NCBI GenBank assembly: GCA_023145215.1
Contig: JAGLED010000026.1
Location: 1 to 64,000, forward strand
Length of the DNA stretch: 64,000 nt
Direction: 5' to 3'
Source of the DNA: Rhodospirillales bacterium
Lineage (GTDB): Bacteria > Pseudomonadota > Alphaproteobacteria > Rhodospirillales > Casp-alpha2
Shown piece after piece: positions 8,007 to 18,143 of this stretch. A program made the translations under genes and the position numbers. The first letter of the stretch is position 1, and every line of letters starts with the position of its first letter. The notes under the pieces are model-generated. The model made no database searches, was not told where the DNA came from, and was given only the letters and a program-made list of their open reading frames with translations.

Positions 8007-9158
8007 ATGACTGCGCAATCGGCGCCGAAGGGCGCGCTCGACGGTATCAAGGTTCTGGATCTGTCGCGCGTCCTGGCGGGGCCATGGTGCGCGATGGTGC
8101 TGGGCGATCTCGGCGCCGACGTGATCAAGATCGAAAGCCCGGAAGGCGACGACGTGCGCCACTTCGGCCCCCCGTTCAAGAACGGCGAGAGTGCGTATTT
8201 CATGGTCGCCGGGCGCAACAAGCGAAGCGTCGTTGCGGACCTGAAGACCGAGGAAGGGCTTGCCCTGGTCAAACGCCTTGCGCTGACCGCCGACATCCTG
8301 GTCGAGAACTTCCGCAAGGGCACGCTGGAGAAATTCGGTCTGGCGCCCGATGAACTCAGGAAAGAGAACCCCGGTTTGATCGTCTGTTCCGTGTCCGGCT
8401 ACGGCCGCACCGGGCAGATGTCGGAACGCGCCGGCTACGACTTCGTGATTCAGGCCGAAAGCGGCCTGATGTCGATCATCGGCGATGAGGATCAGGAACC
8501 CATGAAGGTCGGCGCCGCCGTGACGGACATCGTCGCCGGGCAGTTCGCGACCCAGGGCGTGCTGGCGGCGCTCTATCACCGGGAACGGACGGGCGAGGGG
8601 CAGGACGTCGATATCTCGCTGCTCGACGGCGCGGCGACATTGCTGGCCAACCAGGCGGCGGCGTACCTGATGACAGGCGAACGGCCGCGCAGGCTGGGAA
8701 ACGATCATCCGACCGTGTGCCCGTACCGGCCGTTCGCGACGGCGGACGAGCCGATTGCGCTCGCCATCGGTGCCAACCGGCAGTTTAGAAAGCTCTGCGC
8801 CGCAATGGGGAACCCCGATCTCGCCGACGATCCGCGCTTCGCGACCAACCCGGCCCGGGTCGAGAACCGGAAAGAACTGTATGAATTTCTGGAAGCCACC
8901 TTCCTGACGAGGACCCGGGACGAATGGCTGAAACTGCTGCATGCGGAGGGGCTGCCGGCGGGCGCGATCCGTACCGTCGATCAGGTGATGGACGCGCCTG
9001 AGCTGGCCGAACGGGGCGTCGTGCAGGAGGTCGAGCACGAAACGGTCGGCAAGATGCGCATCGTCGCGTCTCCGATCAAACTGTCGAAAACACCGGCCCG
9101 GGTCTACTTCGCGCCGCGTCCGTTAGGCGCCGACGGCGACAATCCGGACTGGCTTTGA
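8007..9158 (+). CDS. CaiB/BaiF family (class III) CoA-transferase
   Basis: A 383-residue class III CoA-transferase, the family that includes formyl-CoA:oxalate and succinyl-CoA:acid transferases. The N-terminal LDGIKVLDLSRVLAGPWCAM block and GADVIKIESPEGDDVRHFGP are diagnostic. The catalytic aspartate lies in VGAAVTDIVAGQFATQGV near residue 175. The C-terminus DNPDWL is also typical. These enzymes are homodimers with interlocked rings that use an aspartyl-CoA anhydride. The substrate is not predictable from sequence. It diverges from the DUF2189/MBL pair and is followed at once by a palindromic repeat. Confidence 0.92.
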   Translation: MTAQSAPKGALDGIKVLDLSRVLAGPWCAMVLGDLGADVIKIESPEGDDVRHFGPPFKNGESAYFMVAGRNKRSVVADLKTEEGLALVKRLALTADILVENFRKGTLEKFGLAPDELRKENPGLIVCSVSGYGRTGQMSERAGYDFVIQAESGLMSIIGDEDQEPMKVGAAVTDIVAGQFATQGVLAALYHRERTGEGQDVDISLLDGAATLLANQAAAYLMTGERPRRLGNDHPTVCPYRPFATADEPIALAIGANRQFRKLCAAMGNPDLADDPRFATNPARVENRKELYEFLEATFLTRTRDEWLKLLHAEGLPAGAIRTVDQVMDAPELAERGVVQEVEHETVGKMRIVASPIKLSKTPARVYFAPRPLGADGDNPDWL

Positions 9159-9159
9159 G

Positions 9160-9268
9160 CCCCTCATCCTGTCCCTCTCCCAAGGGAGAAGGGACCCAGC
9201 CGCAGATTTCCCTCTCCCTTGGGAGAGGGAGGGGCCCGCGCGCGTCTGCGCGAGGGAGGGTGAGGGGG
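9160..9268. repeat. Palindromic intergenic element, subtype 2, copy E
   Basis: It begins one base after the stop at 9158. The outer ends are CCCCTCATCCTGTCCCTCTCCC and GGGAGGGTGAGGGGG. The inner hairpins are CCCTCTCCCAAGGGAGAAGGG, CCCTCTCCCTTGGGAGAGGG and GCGCGCGTCTGCGCG. It is related to copy F at 18027 and more distantly to copies A-D. Confidence 0.82.
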
Positions 9269-9327
9269 CGGGGCAGGCCTAGAAAAATTCAGTATTCGGC
9301 GAATCCGAAGAGGCGTATATTCCGCCC

Positions 9328-9666
9328 ATGGTCGAGATCACCGAACGCGAGAACCAACGCCGGGACCTGCTGTCGCAACTGCTGCAGCAGCGGAGCCGTA
9401 ATGACGCGTTCAATCTCAAGCGCGACCAGCAATCGCCATATACGCCGAAGGGCCGCGAAGTCTACGACACGGTCGAGATTTCCGACGGCGCCAAGATGAT
9501 CAACCTGAAACGCGGCCTCGATCTTGCCCGCGACATCGTGAACAACACCGATCCGGACTCGCTCCGCGAACAACTCAAGCAAGGTTCCGCCGACATTTCG
9601 CGCATCGGCAAGCTATTCCGCGCTGTATTTTCCGGCCTCAGATTCGTCTTCGGGCGTTTTTACTGA
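9328..9666 (+). CDS. Small unknown protein with a hydrophobic C-terminus
   Basis: A 112-residue protein. The first half is highly charged and polar (ERENQRRDLLSQLLQQRS). The middle has KGREVYDTVEISDGAKMINL followed by an amphipathic stretch LKRGLDLARDIVNN. The last 20 residues are hydrophobic with basic residues (LFRAVFSGLRFVFGRFY). No family is recognised. The YDTVEISDGAK patch recalls linker or chaperone-like regions of flagellar-anchoring proteins, but that is weak. A weak AAGAGG lies upstream of ATG 9328. It stands alone between two repeat elements. The open frame, codon use and length support a real gene. Confidence 0.6.
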   Translation: MVEITERENQRRDLLSQLLQQRSRNDAFNLKRDQQSPYTPKGREVYDTVEISDGAKMINLKRGLDLARDIVNNTDPDSLREQLKQGSADISRIGKLFRAVFSGLRFVFGRFY

Positions 9667-9735
9667 TCGCATAAGAACCGTCACCCTGAGATTGACTCAG
9701 GGCCCATCGTCTTTCGTCGCAGCTGAAGTTCAATC

Positions 9736-9809
9736 AACCACAGAGACACAGAGGCACAGAGATTAGCCCGCGTCGCAGCCTCTTTGCGTCCTCGGTGCCT
9801 CTGTGGTTC
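9736..9809. repeat. Intergenic inverted repeat of the AACCACAGAG type
   Basis: The left arm AACCACAGAGACACAGAGG starts at 9736. The right arm CCTCGGTGCCTCTGTGGTT ends at 9808. They pair with a few mismatches around a ~20-base loop. Similar ACAGAGGCACAGAG elements are scattered in many bacterial genomes. It is distinct from the CCTCTCCCC family nearby. Confidence 0.65.
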
Positions 9810-9876
9810 CACATTCGGATAGGTCCCGGATCCGCGTGCCGTCGTCCGGGAAAGAGATGTTCTTTGGCTTGAGGAG

Positions 9877-10287
9877 CTATAGCCCGTAACGCTTCAGTTC
9901 CATGCGCTGATCGTGCTTGCTCTCGAACCGGCGTTCGACGCGGCGTTTGATGGCGTTGATCTCGTTCCGGGAATAGCCGCTCGAGTCGTTGGCGTTGTCG
10001 TCGTCACGTGCGCCGGCGCTCCGGATATCGTCGAGTTCGCGCCGCAGTTTCTCGATATCGCCGTCGGGAGTGTCGTTGCGGAGCATGCGGCGATGCAGCA
10101 GATTGAGCGCGCCGATGTCGTCGGGCCCATACTCGGGCGCGACCGGTTCCTCTGCGGCGTAGATGTCGACGTATTTCTGCACAACCGCGTCGTCGACCGG
10201 CGGCGCCTTGGGCGGCCAGTCGGCGATGTCGGGGGCCTGGCAGGCCGCCAGAAGCATTATCGGGATGAGGGTCAGTGCCCGTCTCAT
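9877..10287 (-). CDS. Predicted lipoprotein, unknown
   Basis: A 136-residue lipoprotein. The signal peptide MRRALTLIPIMLLAAC ends in a lipobox (LAAC, Cys16). The mature part starts with a Pro-rich segment and then a charged helical region (DIEKLRRELDDIRSAGARDD, RRVERRFESKHDQRMELKRY) that may form a coiled coil. It has no recognised domain. It is the last gene of a three-gene minus-strand group: membrane protein, thioesterase, lipoprotein. It starts 5 bases after the thioesterase stop and uses a ribosome site (AGAGGGG) that overlaps that junction. Confidence 0.75.
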   Translation of the reverse strand: MRRALTLIPIMLLAACQAPDIADWPPKAPPVDDAVVQKYVDIYAAEEPVAPEYGPDDIGALNLLHRRMLRNDTPDGDIEKLRRELDDIRSAGARDDDNANDSSGYSRNEINAIKRRVERRFESKHDQRMELKRYGL

Positions 10288-10292
10288 CCCCT

Positions 10293-10721
10293 CTATGTAA
10301 GGATCATTTGCGTGCAGCGGAAGAGGGCGATGGTCTTGCCGGTGTTCTCGTCCTCAACCCTGGCGTCCCAGACATGCGTCCGTCCGCCCAGGTGCTGCGC
10401 CGTCGCGGTGGCGCGGATGGCGCCTTCGCGGGCGGTGCCGAGGTGGTTGGATTTCAGCTCGATGGTGGTGAAGTTCTTGGCGCCGTCCGGCAGGTGCACG
10501 AACGTCGCATAGCCGCATGTGGTATCGGCAAGCGCGATCACCGTCGCGGCGTGGAGAAAGCCGTTGGGCGCGGTGTGGTGCGGTTTGATCGCGAGGCGGG
10601 ACACGAGCTTGCCTTCGCTGATCTCGACCGGCTCGACGCCCATGTAATCGGGCAGGTAGCCTTTCGCCCGTTCGATCATCATGTCGACGGTGATATCGGG
10701 GCGAAGTTTCGGTTCTGGCAT
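10293..10721 (-). CDS. PaaI-family hotdog-fold thioesterase
   Basis: A 142-residue hotdog thioesterase. PHHTAPNGFLHAATVIALAD near residue 50 is the PaaI/YbdB-type active-site region (H...NGxLH...GG-like, with HAATVIALADTTCGYA). The second half IELKSNHLGTAREGAIRATA and GRTHVWDARVEDENTG is the standard beta-sheet edge. Such enzymes hydrolyse acyl-CoAs, often aromatic or short-chain. The start ATG at 10719-10721 shares one base with the upstream gene's TAA (TAATG), so the two are translationally coupled. Confidence 0.87.
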   Translation of the reverse strand: MPEPKLRPDITVDMMIERAKGYLPDYMGVEPVEISEGKLVSRLAIKPHHTAPNGFLHAATVIALADTTCGYATFVHLPDGAKNFTTIELKSNHLGTAREGAIRATATAQHLGGRTHVWDARVEDENTGKTIALFRCTQMILT

Positions 10722-11257
10722 TATTGTAGGACTCCGTTGGCGCGCAGCATCTGCGACAGGAACAATAGAAAGAACGAACCGCCTGTCCAGTACAACGCAC
10801 GCAGAAACCGGGTCCGCTTCTTGTCGCGAATATCCGATACCTTGACGATCTCGTAAACGATCTCTTTGGCCCAGTCGGCCTTCATGACCGCCGCCGCATA
10901 GGCGTTCGCGTCCGTGAACTTGAGGGAGTCGAAGTACATCGTGCCGTCGACGGCCTGCAGGTTGCGCTTTTTCGTGACCTTGTCGATGCGAGATGGATAA
11001 AGCACCAGCGCGAACATGATGATCGGCAGGATCACCACCAGCCAGCCCGCGAACACGTACCACCCGGCCCATTCCATCGGCACCGGCATATGCTTGCCCG
11101 ACTGCTGCACCACGCCGAGCGCGAAGATATAGCCGACGCCGACGATCTGCGCCTTGGTGTCGTAGCTTCGGACGGTGTCCTGCGCTTCGCCGAGCACGGA
11201 CATAAGGGCGTCAGCGTCGAGCTTGTCGTGAAAGTTTCCTGAGACCGGATCGGTCAT
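10721..11257 (-). CDS. Small membrane protein, PycTM (DUF5706)-like
   Basis: A 178-residue membrane protein. It has an N-terminal soluble helix (LMSVLGEAQDTVRSYDTKAQ) leading straight into a hydrophobic segment (IVGVGYIFALGVV). A second span lies near residues 64-87, then a basic cytosolic stretch, then a C-terminal span near 155-172 preceded by a helix with SDIRDKKRTRFLRALYW. This order and the DTKAQI motif before the first span resemble the Pycsar effector membrane domain family (PycTM). I rely on the layout and two short motifs. No cyclase gene is adjacent. The partners here are a thioesterase and a lipoprotein, so a defence role is not implied by context. Confidence 0.55.
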   Translation of the reverse strand: MTDPVSGNFHDKLDADALMSVLGEAQDTVRSYDTKAQIVGVGYIFALGVVQQSGKHMPVPMEWAGWYVFAGWLVVILPIIMFALVLYPSRIDKVTKKRNLQAVDGTMYFDSLKFTDANAYAAAVMKADWAKEIVYEIVKVSDIRDKKRTRFLRALYWTGGSFFLLFLSQMLRANGVLQ

Positions 11258-11374
11258 CGTTTCCTCCTCGTGGTTTTGTGGTGCGCCCTCGCCGGTGGGG
11301 CCGGGGCCACAATAGTCGATAATGTGGCGGGAGTATGGCTTGTCGAAAGCGACACATACCCGTTCGAAAGTTCA

Positions 11375-11481
11375 CCCCCTCACCCAACCTCTCCCCCTTG
11401 AAAGGGGGAGAGGGGTAAAGCGGAATCTTTTGTCAGGGCCCCTCTCCACCACGTAAGTGGGGGAGAGGACAGGTGAGGGGG
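11375..11481. repeat. Palindromic intergenic element, copy D
   Basis: 107 bases, the cleanest copy. The outer ends CCCCCTCACC and GGTGAGGGGG are complementary. Inside are CCTCTCCCCCTTGAAAGGGGGAGAGG and CCTCTCCACCACGTAAGTGGGGGAGAGG. Its right edge touches the stop codon (TAA, 11482-11484) of the small minus-strand gene. Confidence 0.9.
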
Positions 11482-11694
11482 TTACCCGTGCGAGGTCTGC
11501 TCGATCGCCGCGATCTCTTTATCAATCTCGGCGACGTTCTTTTTCAGGCGTTTGACGTCGGCTTCCGACGCACCCAGCACGCCGCCCGCGCGTTCGGCGG
11601 CATCGGCATATCGTCCCAGCTGGTGCTCGAACTCGGCCTTGGCGGCCTTAAGCTCGCGGATGTGGATGTGAATTTCGGTTCGATTATCTACCAC
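11482..11694 (-). CDS. Short coiled-coil protein, unknown
   Basis: A 70-residue, charged, almost entirely helical frame (IRELKAAKAEFEHQLGRY, ADVKRLKKNVAEIDKEIAAI). The only upstream start is GTG at 11692-11694, and no good ribosome site precedes it. The codon use is GC-rich and like that of the neighbours. Its stop abuts repeat copy D. It could be a real small protein or the tail of an older gene. Confidence 0.4.
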   Translation of the reverse strand: MVDNRTEIHIHIRELKAAKAEFEHQLGRYADAAERAGGVLGASEADVKRLKKNVAEIDKEIAAIEQTSHG

Positions 11695-11697
11695 TAA

Positions 11698-11727
11698 TTG
11701 AACTGTGCAACTTGCTGCATGTAAAAT
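11698..11727 (+). promoter_or_regulatory. Predicted promoter of the membrane pentapeptide-repeat gene
   Basis: TTGAAC at 11698-11703, an 18-base spacer, then TAAAAT at 11722-11727. The start of the coding frame is about 50 bases beyond the expected transcription start. Confidence 0.5.
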
Positions 11728-11785
11728 CTGATGGTTCCATGATTTTAGAAAACCTCAACGATGTCTGAGTTCACAGGTGCCAGCA

Positions 11786-12847
11786 ATGAGCATTCCAAAT
11801 ATTGGCGAAGTTATTGTAAACGCATTTGCAAGACTGCCATGGAGATATCAACAAGTTATAAAAAATTCCTACAAGGCAGTGATCCCAATTTTTCGAAAGG
11901 CCGAATTCTGGCTGTTCGTTGTTCTTGTCGCGGGACTTTATTCTCTGACGTTCATTGACAAAGCCACTTGGGCTGATTGGAGAGATGCATCAGAGTCAGT
12001 AAGAAATTTTGGGCTTGGGGTCGGTGGAGTATTTGCTGCTTCATTTGGTATTTTTCTAGCTTGGCGGAGAACAGAGGCAGCTTCGCGACAGTCATCTACA
12101 TCGGTGGAGACCCATCGCACTGAGCTCTTTGCGCGTTCGATCGAGATGCTAAAGGATGAATCCCATACGATCCAAGTTGGAGGCGCTTCCTCGCTATATC
12201 GTATTGCCCGTGAATCCCCTAAGGATAGTAGAGCGGCAGAAAACGTACTGTATGCCTTTTTGCTTGATGAGACGAAATTCACAAAATCAATGAGAGGGCC
12301 GCTTGAGAGAAGGACGTTTTCTCGTCCTGAAGACGCAAGCTCAGTTCAACATGAGAATATTGCAGTTCAAACGGCGTGCAATGCGCTCTTCGACTGGCGA
12401 GTGTTTGAATTTCCTGGACCCGATTTTAGTGAATTATGTTTGGACAGGCTATTGCTGTTGGATGCGAACTTGGAAGGGTTGAGCTTTAACGGATCTTTTT
12501 TACGTGGCGGTTTTTTTGAAGACGTTTATGCCGGAGATGCGAGGTTTGTAGGTGCAGATCTTGGATTTAGTTTTTTTAGATGGTGTAATTTTAAAGGGGC
12601 GAATCTTCAGGAATGCTCGTTCGACGGATCATGGTTTAGTTTATGCAGTTTTGAAGGCGCCAATTTACGTGATGCCGACTTCACCGATAGCGAGTTTTTG
12701 TTTGAAGACGCACCTGCATTTCGTGGCGGCGCAAACCATCCACTATCGAAGATAAATTTTTGCGGAGCTGATCTTAGCGGCACTGTGGGTTTAAGTAAGA
12801 AAGTGCTTCAAAGCGCTATCACGAACGAAGAGACGATTTTTCCTTAG
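11786..12847 (+). CDS. Membrane-anchored pentapeptide-repeat protein, AT-richer than its surroundings
   Basis: A 353-residue protein. ATG 11786 is preferred (AGGTG six bases upstream); an in-frame GTG at 11777 is possible. The first 100 residues hold two hydrophobic spans (FWLFVVLVAGLYSLTFI and FGLGVGGVFAASFGIFLAW). Then follows RRTEAASRQSSTSVETHRTE, a helix with SIEMLKDESHTIQVGGASSLYRIA. This layout is typical of membrane pentapeptide proteins of the R.E.A..QL....VR.GG...L.RIA type. From about residue 210 pentapeptide repeats take over (LDANLEGLSFNGSFL, ANLQECSFDG, ANLRDADFTD, CGADLSGTVG). The gene is visibly richer in A and T, with codon use unlike flanking genes, suggesting recent acquisition. 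It is convergent with uvrA, with only 8 bases between stops. Function unknown. Confidence 0.85.
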   Translation: MSIPNIGEVIVNAFARLPWRYQQVIKNSYKAVIPIFRKAEFWLFVVLVAGLYSLTFIDKATWADWRDASESVRNFGLGVGGVFAASFGIFLAWRRTEAASRQSSTSVETHRTELFARSIEMLKDESHTIQVGGASSLYRIARESPKDSRAAENVLYAFLLDETKFTKSMRGPLERRTFSRPEDASSVQHENIAVQTACNALFDWRVFEFPGPDFSELCLDRLLLLDANLEGLSFNGSFLRGGFFEDVYAGDARFVGADLGFSFFRWCNFKGANLQECSFDGSWFSLCSFEGANLRDADFTDSEFLFEDAPAFRGGANHPLSKINFCGADLSGTVGLSKKVLQSAITNEETIFP

Positions 12848-12855
12848 GCTCTCTC

Positions 12856-15759
<2,904 letters not shown>

Positions 15760-15947
15760 ATCAAGCCGTTTTCGGGTCGGAAATTGTGAACCGCACAAGG
15801 GATAATCGGTATATGGGTTTCCATGTGCCGTAAAGAAAGGATTCGGCCCATTTCCGCGAAAACTGTGGAAGGAAAGCGGTTCAATGCGCCGCCCGGCATA
15901 CGGGGGCGGGTGACGGCCGGATCAGCCGAACCGGTGCAGGGAACGGT

Positions 15948-16826
15948 TCAGGCGACGGCCGCTTGGTCGGTGTTGCAGCCCTGCTTGAACGCGCTGACGA
16001 GACGGCTCAGCACCTTGATATCTTGCTTTTCCGGCCCCTCGGGTGCCCGTTCAAGCTGTGTCGCAACCGCGAGAAGGTCGTTACACTGTTCGCGCATGTG
16101 GGCGTAGGGCGTGCGGTCCAGCCTACCGTCGATATCCATCGCGATCTCGTTCAACTGCTTGATGCAACGATGCGCAAGCGTCCCGTCACTCCTGTCGATG
16201 GCCTCGTCCAGGTGCGACGCGCACCACCCGATCCCGCCGATGCTGCTGATCACCTTGCGTTCGTCCAGTTTGGCGCTGGCGTGTTCGATCTGCTTTTTCA
16301 ACGTCTCGCGCGTGACGCCTTCGGCAATCAGGCGCAACGGGTTCGGCACGTTGACGCAGTTCGCATCGGCGCCAGGGGTGCCCGGCTCCTTACGGCGGTC
16401 GGGCCCGATATAGTCGGCCGTCGTCACGAACGGCTTACGCTGAAGCAGGAAGTACGTCAGCCGCCGTCGGAAGGCCTGGGCGTCGAAGGGTTTCAGCGCC
16501 AGTCCGTCGAACCCGGCATCGACGATATTCGAGATCGTGTTCTCGTCGGGATAGCTCGTCATCCCGATGGCAATGGGAAAGGGATTCTTGCCGAGCCTGC
16601 GTGTGCGAACGTCGCTGACGAGGCTGCACATGGCGCTTTCGATCTCCGGCACGTCGCCGATCAAAAGATCGACGTCGCTGCGTCCGAGACGCGCCTTGAC
16701 GGTTTCGGGTTTCTCCGTGCTGGCGATCGCGCTAAAGCCGATCTCGCGAAGTATCCCAATGACCAGCGAGCGAAGGTCGTGATTCGGGTCGTATAGAACC
16801 ACATTTACATCTTTGATTTGCTGCAT
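15948..16826 (-). CDS. Response-regulator-like protein (REC domain plus C-terminal helical domain)
   Basis: A 292-residue protein with an N-terminal receiver domain: D13 in the acidic pocket, likely phospho-acceptor D58 (LLIGDVPE), T90 (GMTSY) and K112 (LALKPF). After residue 138 comes the YIGPDRR motif (139-145), common in alphaproteobacterial one-domain regulators. A mostly helical C-terminus with two Cys (GWCASHLDEAIDRSD, EQCNDLLAVATQL) follows. No DNA-binding or catalytic output domain is seen, so it may act through protein contacts. No histidine kinase is adjacent. GGTGGTG precedes the ATG. A perfect TGTGA-N6-TCACA palindrome lies about 57-75 bases upstream and may control it. Confidence 0.82.
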   Translation of the reverse strand: MQQIKDVNVVLYDPNHDLRSLVIGILREIGFSAIASTEKPETVKARLGRSDVDLLIGDVPEIESAMCSLVSDVRTRRLGKNPFPIAIGMTSYPDENTISNIVDAGFDGLALKPFDAQAFRRRLTYFLLQRKPFVTTADYIGPDRRKEPGTPGADANCVNVPNPLRLIAEGVTRETLKKQIEHASAKLDERKVISSIGGIGWCASHLDEAIDRSDGTLAHRCIKQLNEIAMDIDGRLDRTPYAHMREQCNDLLAVATQLERAPEGPEKQDIKVLSRLVSAFKQGCNTDQAAVA

Positions 16827-17196
16827 TTTGACACCACCATCATTACGATAGTTAAAATGGTCGTCTTATTGAACCTAATCGACTGTGATGAATATCACAG
16901 TTCAATGATTAAACACACTCATACGTCGTATTTATTGAGTTCAACACGTGACCGAATTGGACATATCGCTGTGTTTCCCTTGTTTATCGGGGCTTAGCGG
17001 ATTCGGGGGCTTTAAGGGCAGGATTCCTATTAAACTGGCCCAGTACCAGCTTTGATTGGAAAAAATGTGATCTAAGGTAGCAAAACGGGAAAAAAGCCAC
17101 TAATCCTTCCATTGCGTATCAGGCACGTTGACAGGCGCGCCGCCGTGACGAGACTGCACGCGCACGACGGCATCGCGGAGATTGAGGAGAACGCGA
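16827..17196. other. Intergenic region between divergent genes, AT-rich
   Basis: 370 bases. It holds a CRP-like palindrome (16882-16901) and a weak minus-strand promoter candidate (TTCAAT, 17 bases, TATCGT ending at 16845). The section 16860-16960 is AT-rich. From 17000 to 17180 there are runs of A (AAAAAATG, GGGAAAAAAGCC) but no gene I can support. GAGGAGA near 17183-17189 serves the next gene. Confidence 0.6.
16882..16901. promoter_or_regulatory. Perfect CRP/FNR-type palindrome
   Basis: ACTGTGATGAATATCACAGT is a perfect 20-base palindrome apart from its centre, and contains the exact TGTGA-N6-TCACA consensus of CRP. It lies about 57 bases upstream of the REC-protein ATG on the minus strand. 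Against the candidate -10 at 16850-16845 it would be centred near -53. Binding is inferred. Confidence 0.65.
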
Positions 17197-17439
17197 ATGA
17201 GTGACGAGTTAGAGCAAGAATTCCAGAAAGCCGACGTGGTGCTGTCCGACGCGCTCGTCCAGTTCCAGGACGAAGGGGTGAGCCAATACGTCTACGGCAT
17301 GGCGTTGCTGGAGATCGGGATCGCCGCACTGGTGAAACTGGAGGAACCGGACGAACAGATTATCGATGTTGCGCGCGCCTTCATCGAAAAGGCCCGGGGA
17401 TTTCAGGACACCGCGTTCCCAATCCCGCGCGAACAGTAA
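17197..17439 (+). CDS. Small acidic protein, unknown
   Basis: An 80-residue acidic helical protein (MSDELEQEFQKADVVLSDAL ... IEKARGFQDTAFPIPREQ). ATG 17197 follows GAGGAGA with ideal spacing. No domain is recognised. It is 69 bases upstream of ssb on the same strand. A TATAGT at 17474-17479 suggests ssb may also have its own promoter. The family could be an alphaproteobacterial conserved small protein, but I cannot name it. Confidence 0.65.
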   Translation: MSDELEQEFQKADVVLSDALVQFQDEGVSQYVYGMALLEIGIAALVKLEEPDEQIIDVARAFIEKARGFQDTAFPIPREQ

Positions 17440-17508
17440 GGCGAAACGACTCCACTCGCTTTCCGCCAACCGTTATAGTTTCGACGAATTCATCCTAGAG
17501 GGGGAAAA

Positions 17509-18006
17509 ATGGCAGGCTCCGTTAACAAAGTCATTCTTGTCGGCAATCTCGGCCGCGATCCGGAAATCCGTTTCACGCAGTCGGGGCAAAAGCTCGCCAA
17601 CATGAGCGTCGCCACCTCCGACCAGTGGCGCGACAAGCAGTCCGGTGAGCGCCGCGAGAAGACCGAGTGGCACCGCGTCGTGGTGTTCGACGAGCGTCTT
17701 GCCGAGATTTGCGAGAAATATCTCAAGAAGGGCTCCAAGGTTTACCTGGAAGGCTCGCTTCAGACCCGCAAATGGACCGGTAACGACGGTATCGAGAAAT
17801 ACACCACCGAAGTCGTCCTGCAGCGCTTCTCCGGCGTGCTGACGATGCTCGACTCCGCCGGCGGCGGCGGCGGCGGTGGCGGCTACGGCGGGGGCAGCGA
17901 CGAACCGCCTTCGTGGGATGGGCCCGACAGCGGCGGCTCGTCTTCGGGCGGCGGCGGTGGCGGCCGTGGTCCGGGCGGCGACCTCGACGACGAAATTCCG
18001 TTCTGA
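17509..18006 (+). CDS. ssb: Single-stranded DNA-binding protein
   Basis: A 165-residue SSB that coats single-stranded DNA in replication, repair and recombination. Residues 1-110 are the OB fold: [76 protein letters not shown] glycine-rich disordered linker (about 120-155) follows, and the acidic tip ends DDEIPF, the site that recruits partner proteins. The ribosome site GAGGGGGAA precedes ATG 17509. The uvrA-ssb-gyrA neighbourhood is common in alphaproteobacteria. Confidence 0.97.
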   Translation: MAGSVNKVILVGNLGRDPEIRFTQSGQKLANMSVATSDQWRDKQSGERREKTEWHRVVVFDERLAEICEKYLKKGSKVYLEGSLQTRKWTGNDGIEKYTTEVVLQRFSGVLTMLDSAGGGGGGGGYGGGSDEPPSWDGPDSGGSSSGGGGGGRGPGGDLDDEIPF

Positions 18007-18026
18007 CAATCTGACCGAATGACGCA

Positions 18027-18120
18027 CCCCTCACCCTGTCCCTCTCCCGAGGGAGAGGGGATCCACGCCGAACCGTCCCTCTCCCTGGGGAGAGGGTGGC
18101 GCGAAGCGCCGGGTGAGGGG
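18027..18120. repeat. Palindromic intergenic element, subtype 2, copy F
   Basis: 94 bases between ssb and the MFS gene. The outer ends CCCCTCACCC and GGGTGAGGGG are perfectly complementary. Inside are CCCTCTCCCGAGGGAGAGGGG, CCCTCTCCCTGGGGAGAGGG and GGCGCGAAGCGCC. It is closest to copy E at 9160. Confidence 0.88.
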
Positions 18121-18143
18121 ATTTTCGCGGAGAAGCGCCGGCA

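Noticed and set aside
10721-11257. Calling the membrane protein a complete Pycsar defence system
   Set aside because: No pyrimidine cyclase gene is present in the window and the operon partners are metabolic. Only a family resemblance is claimed.
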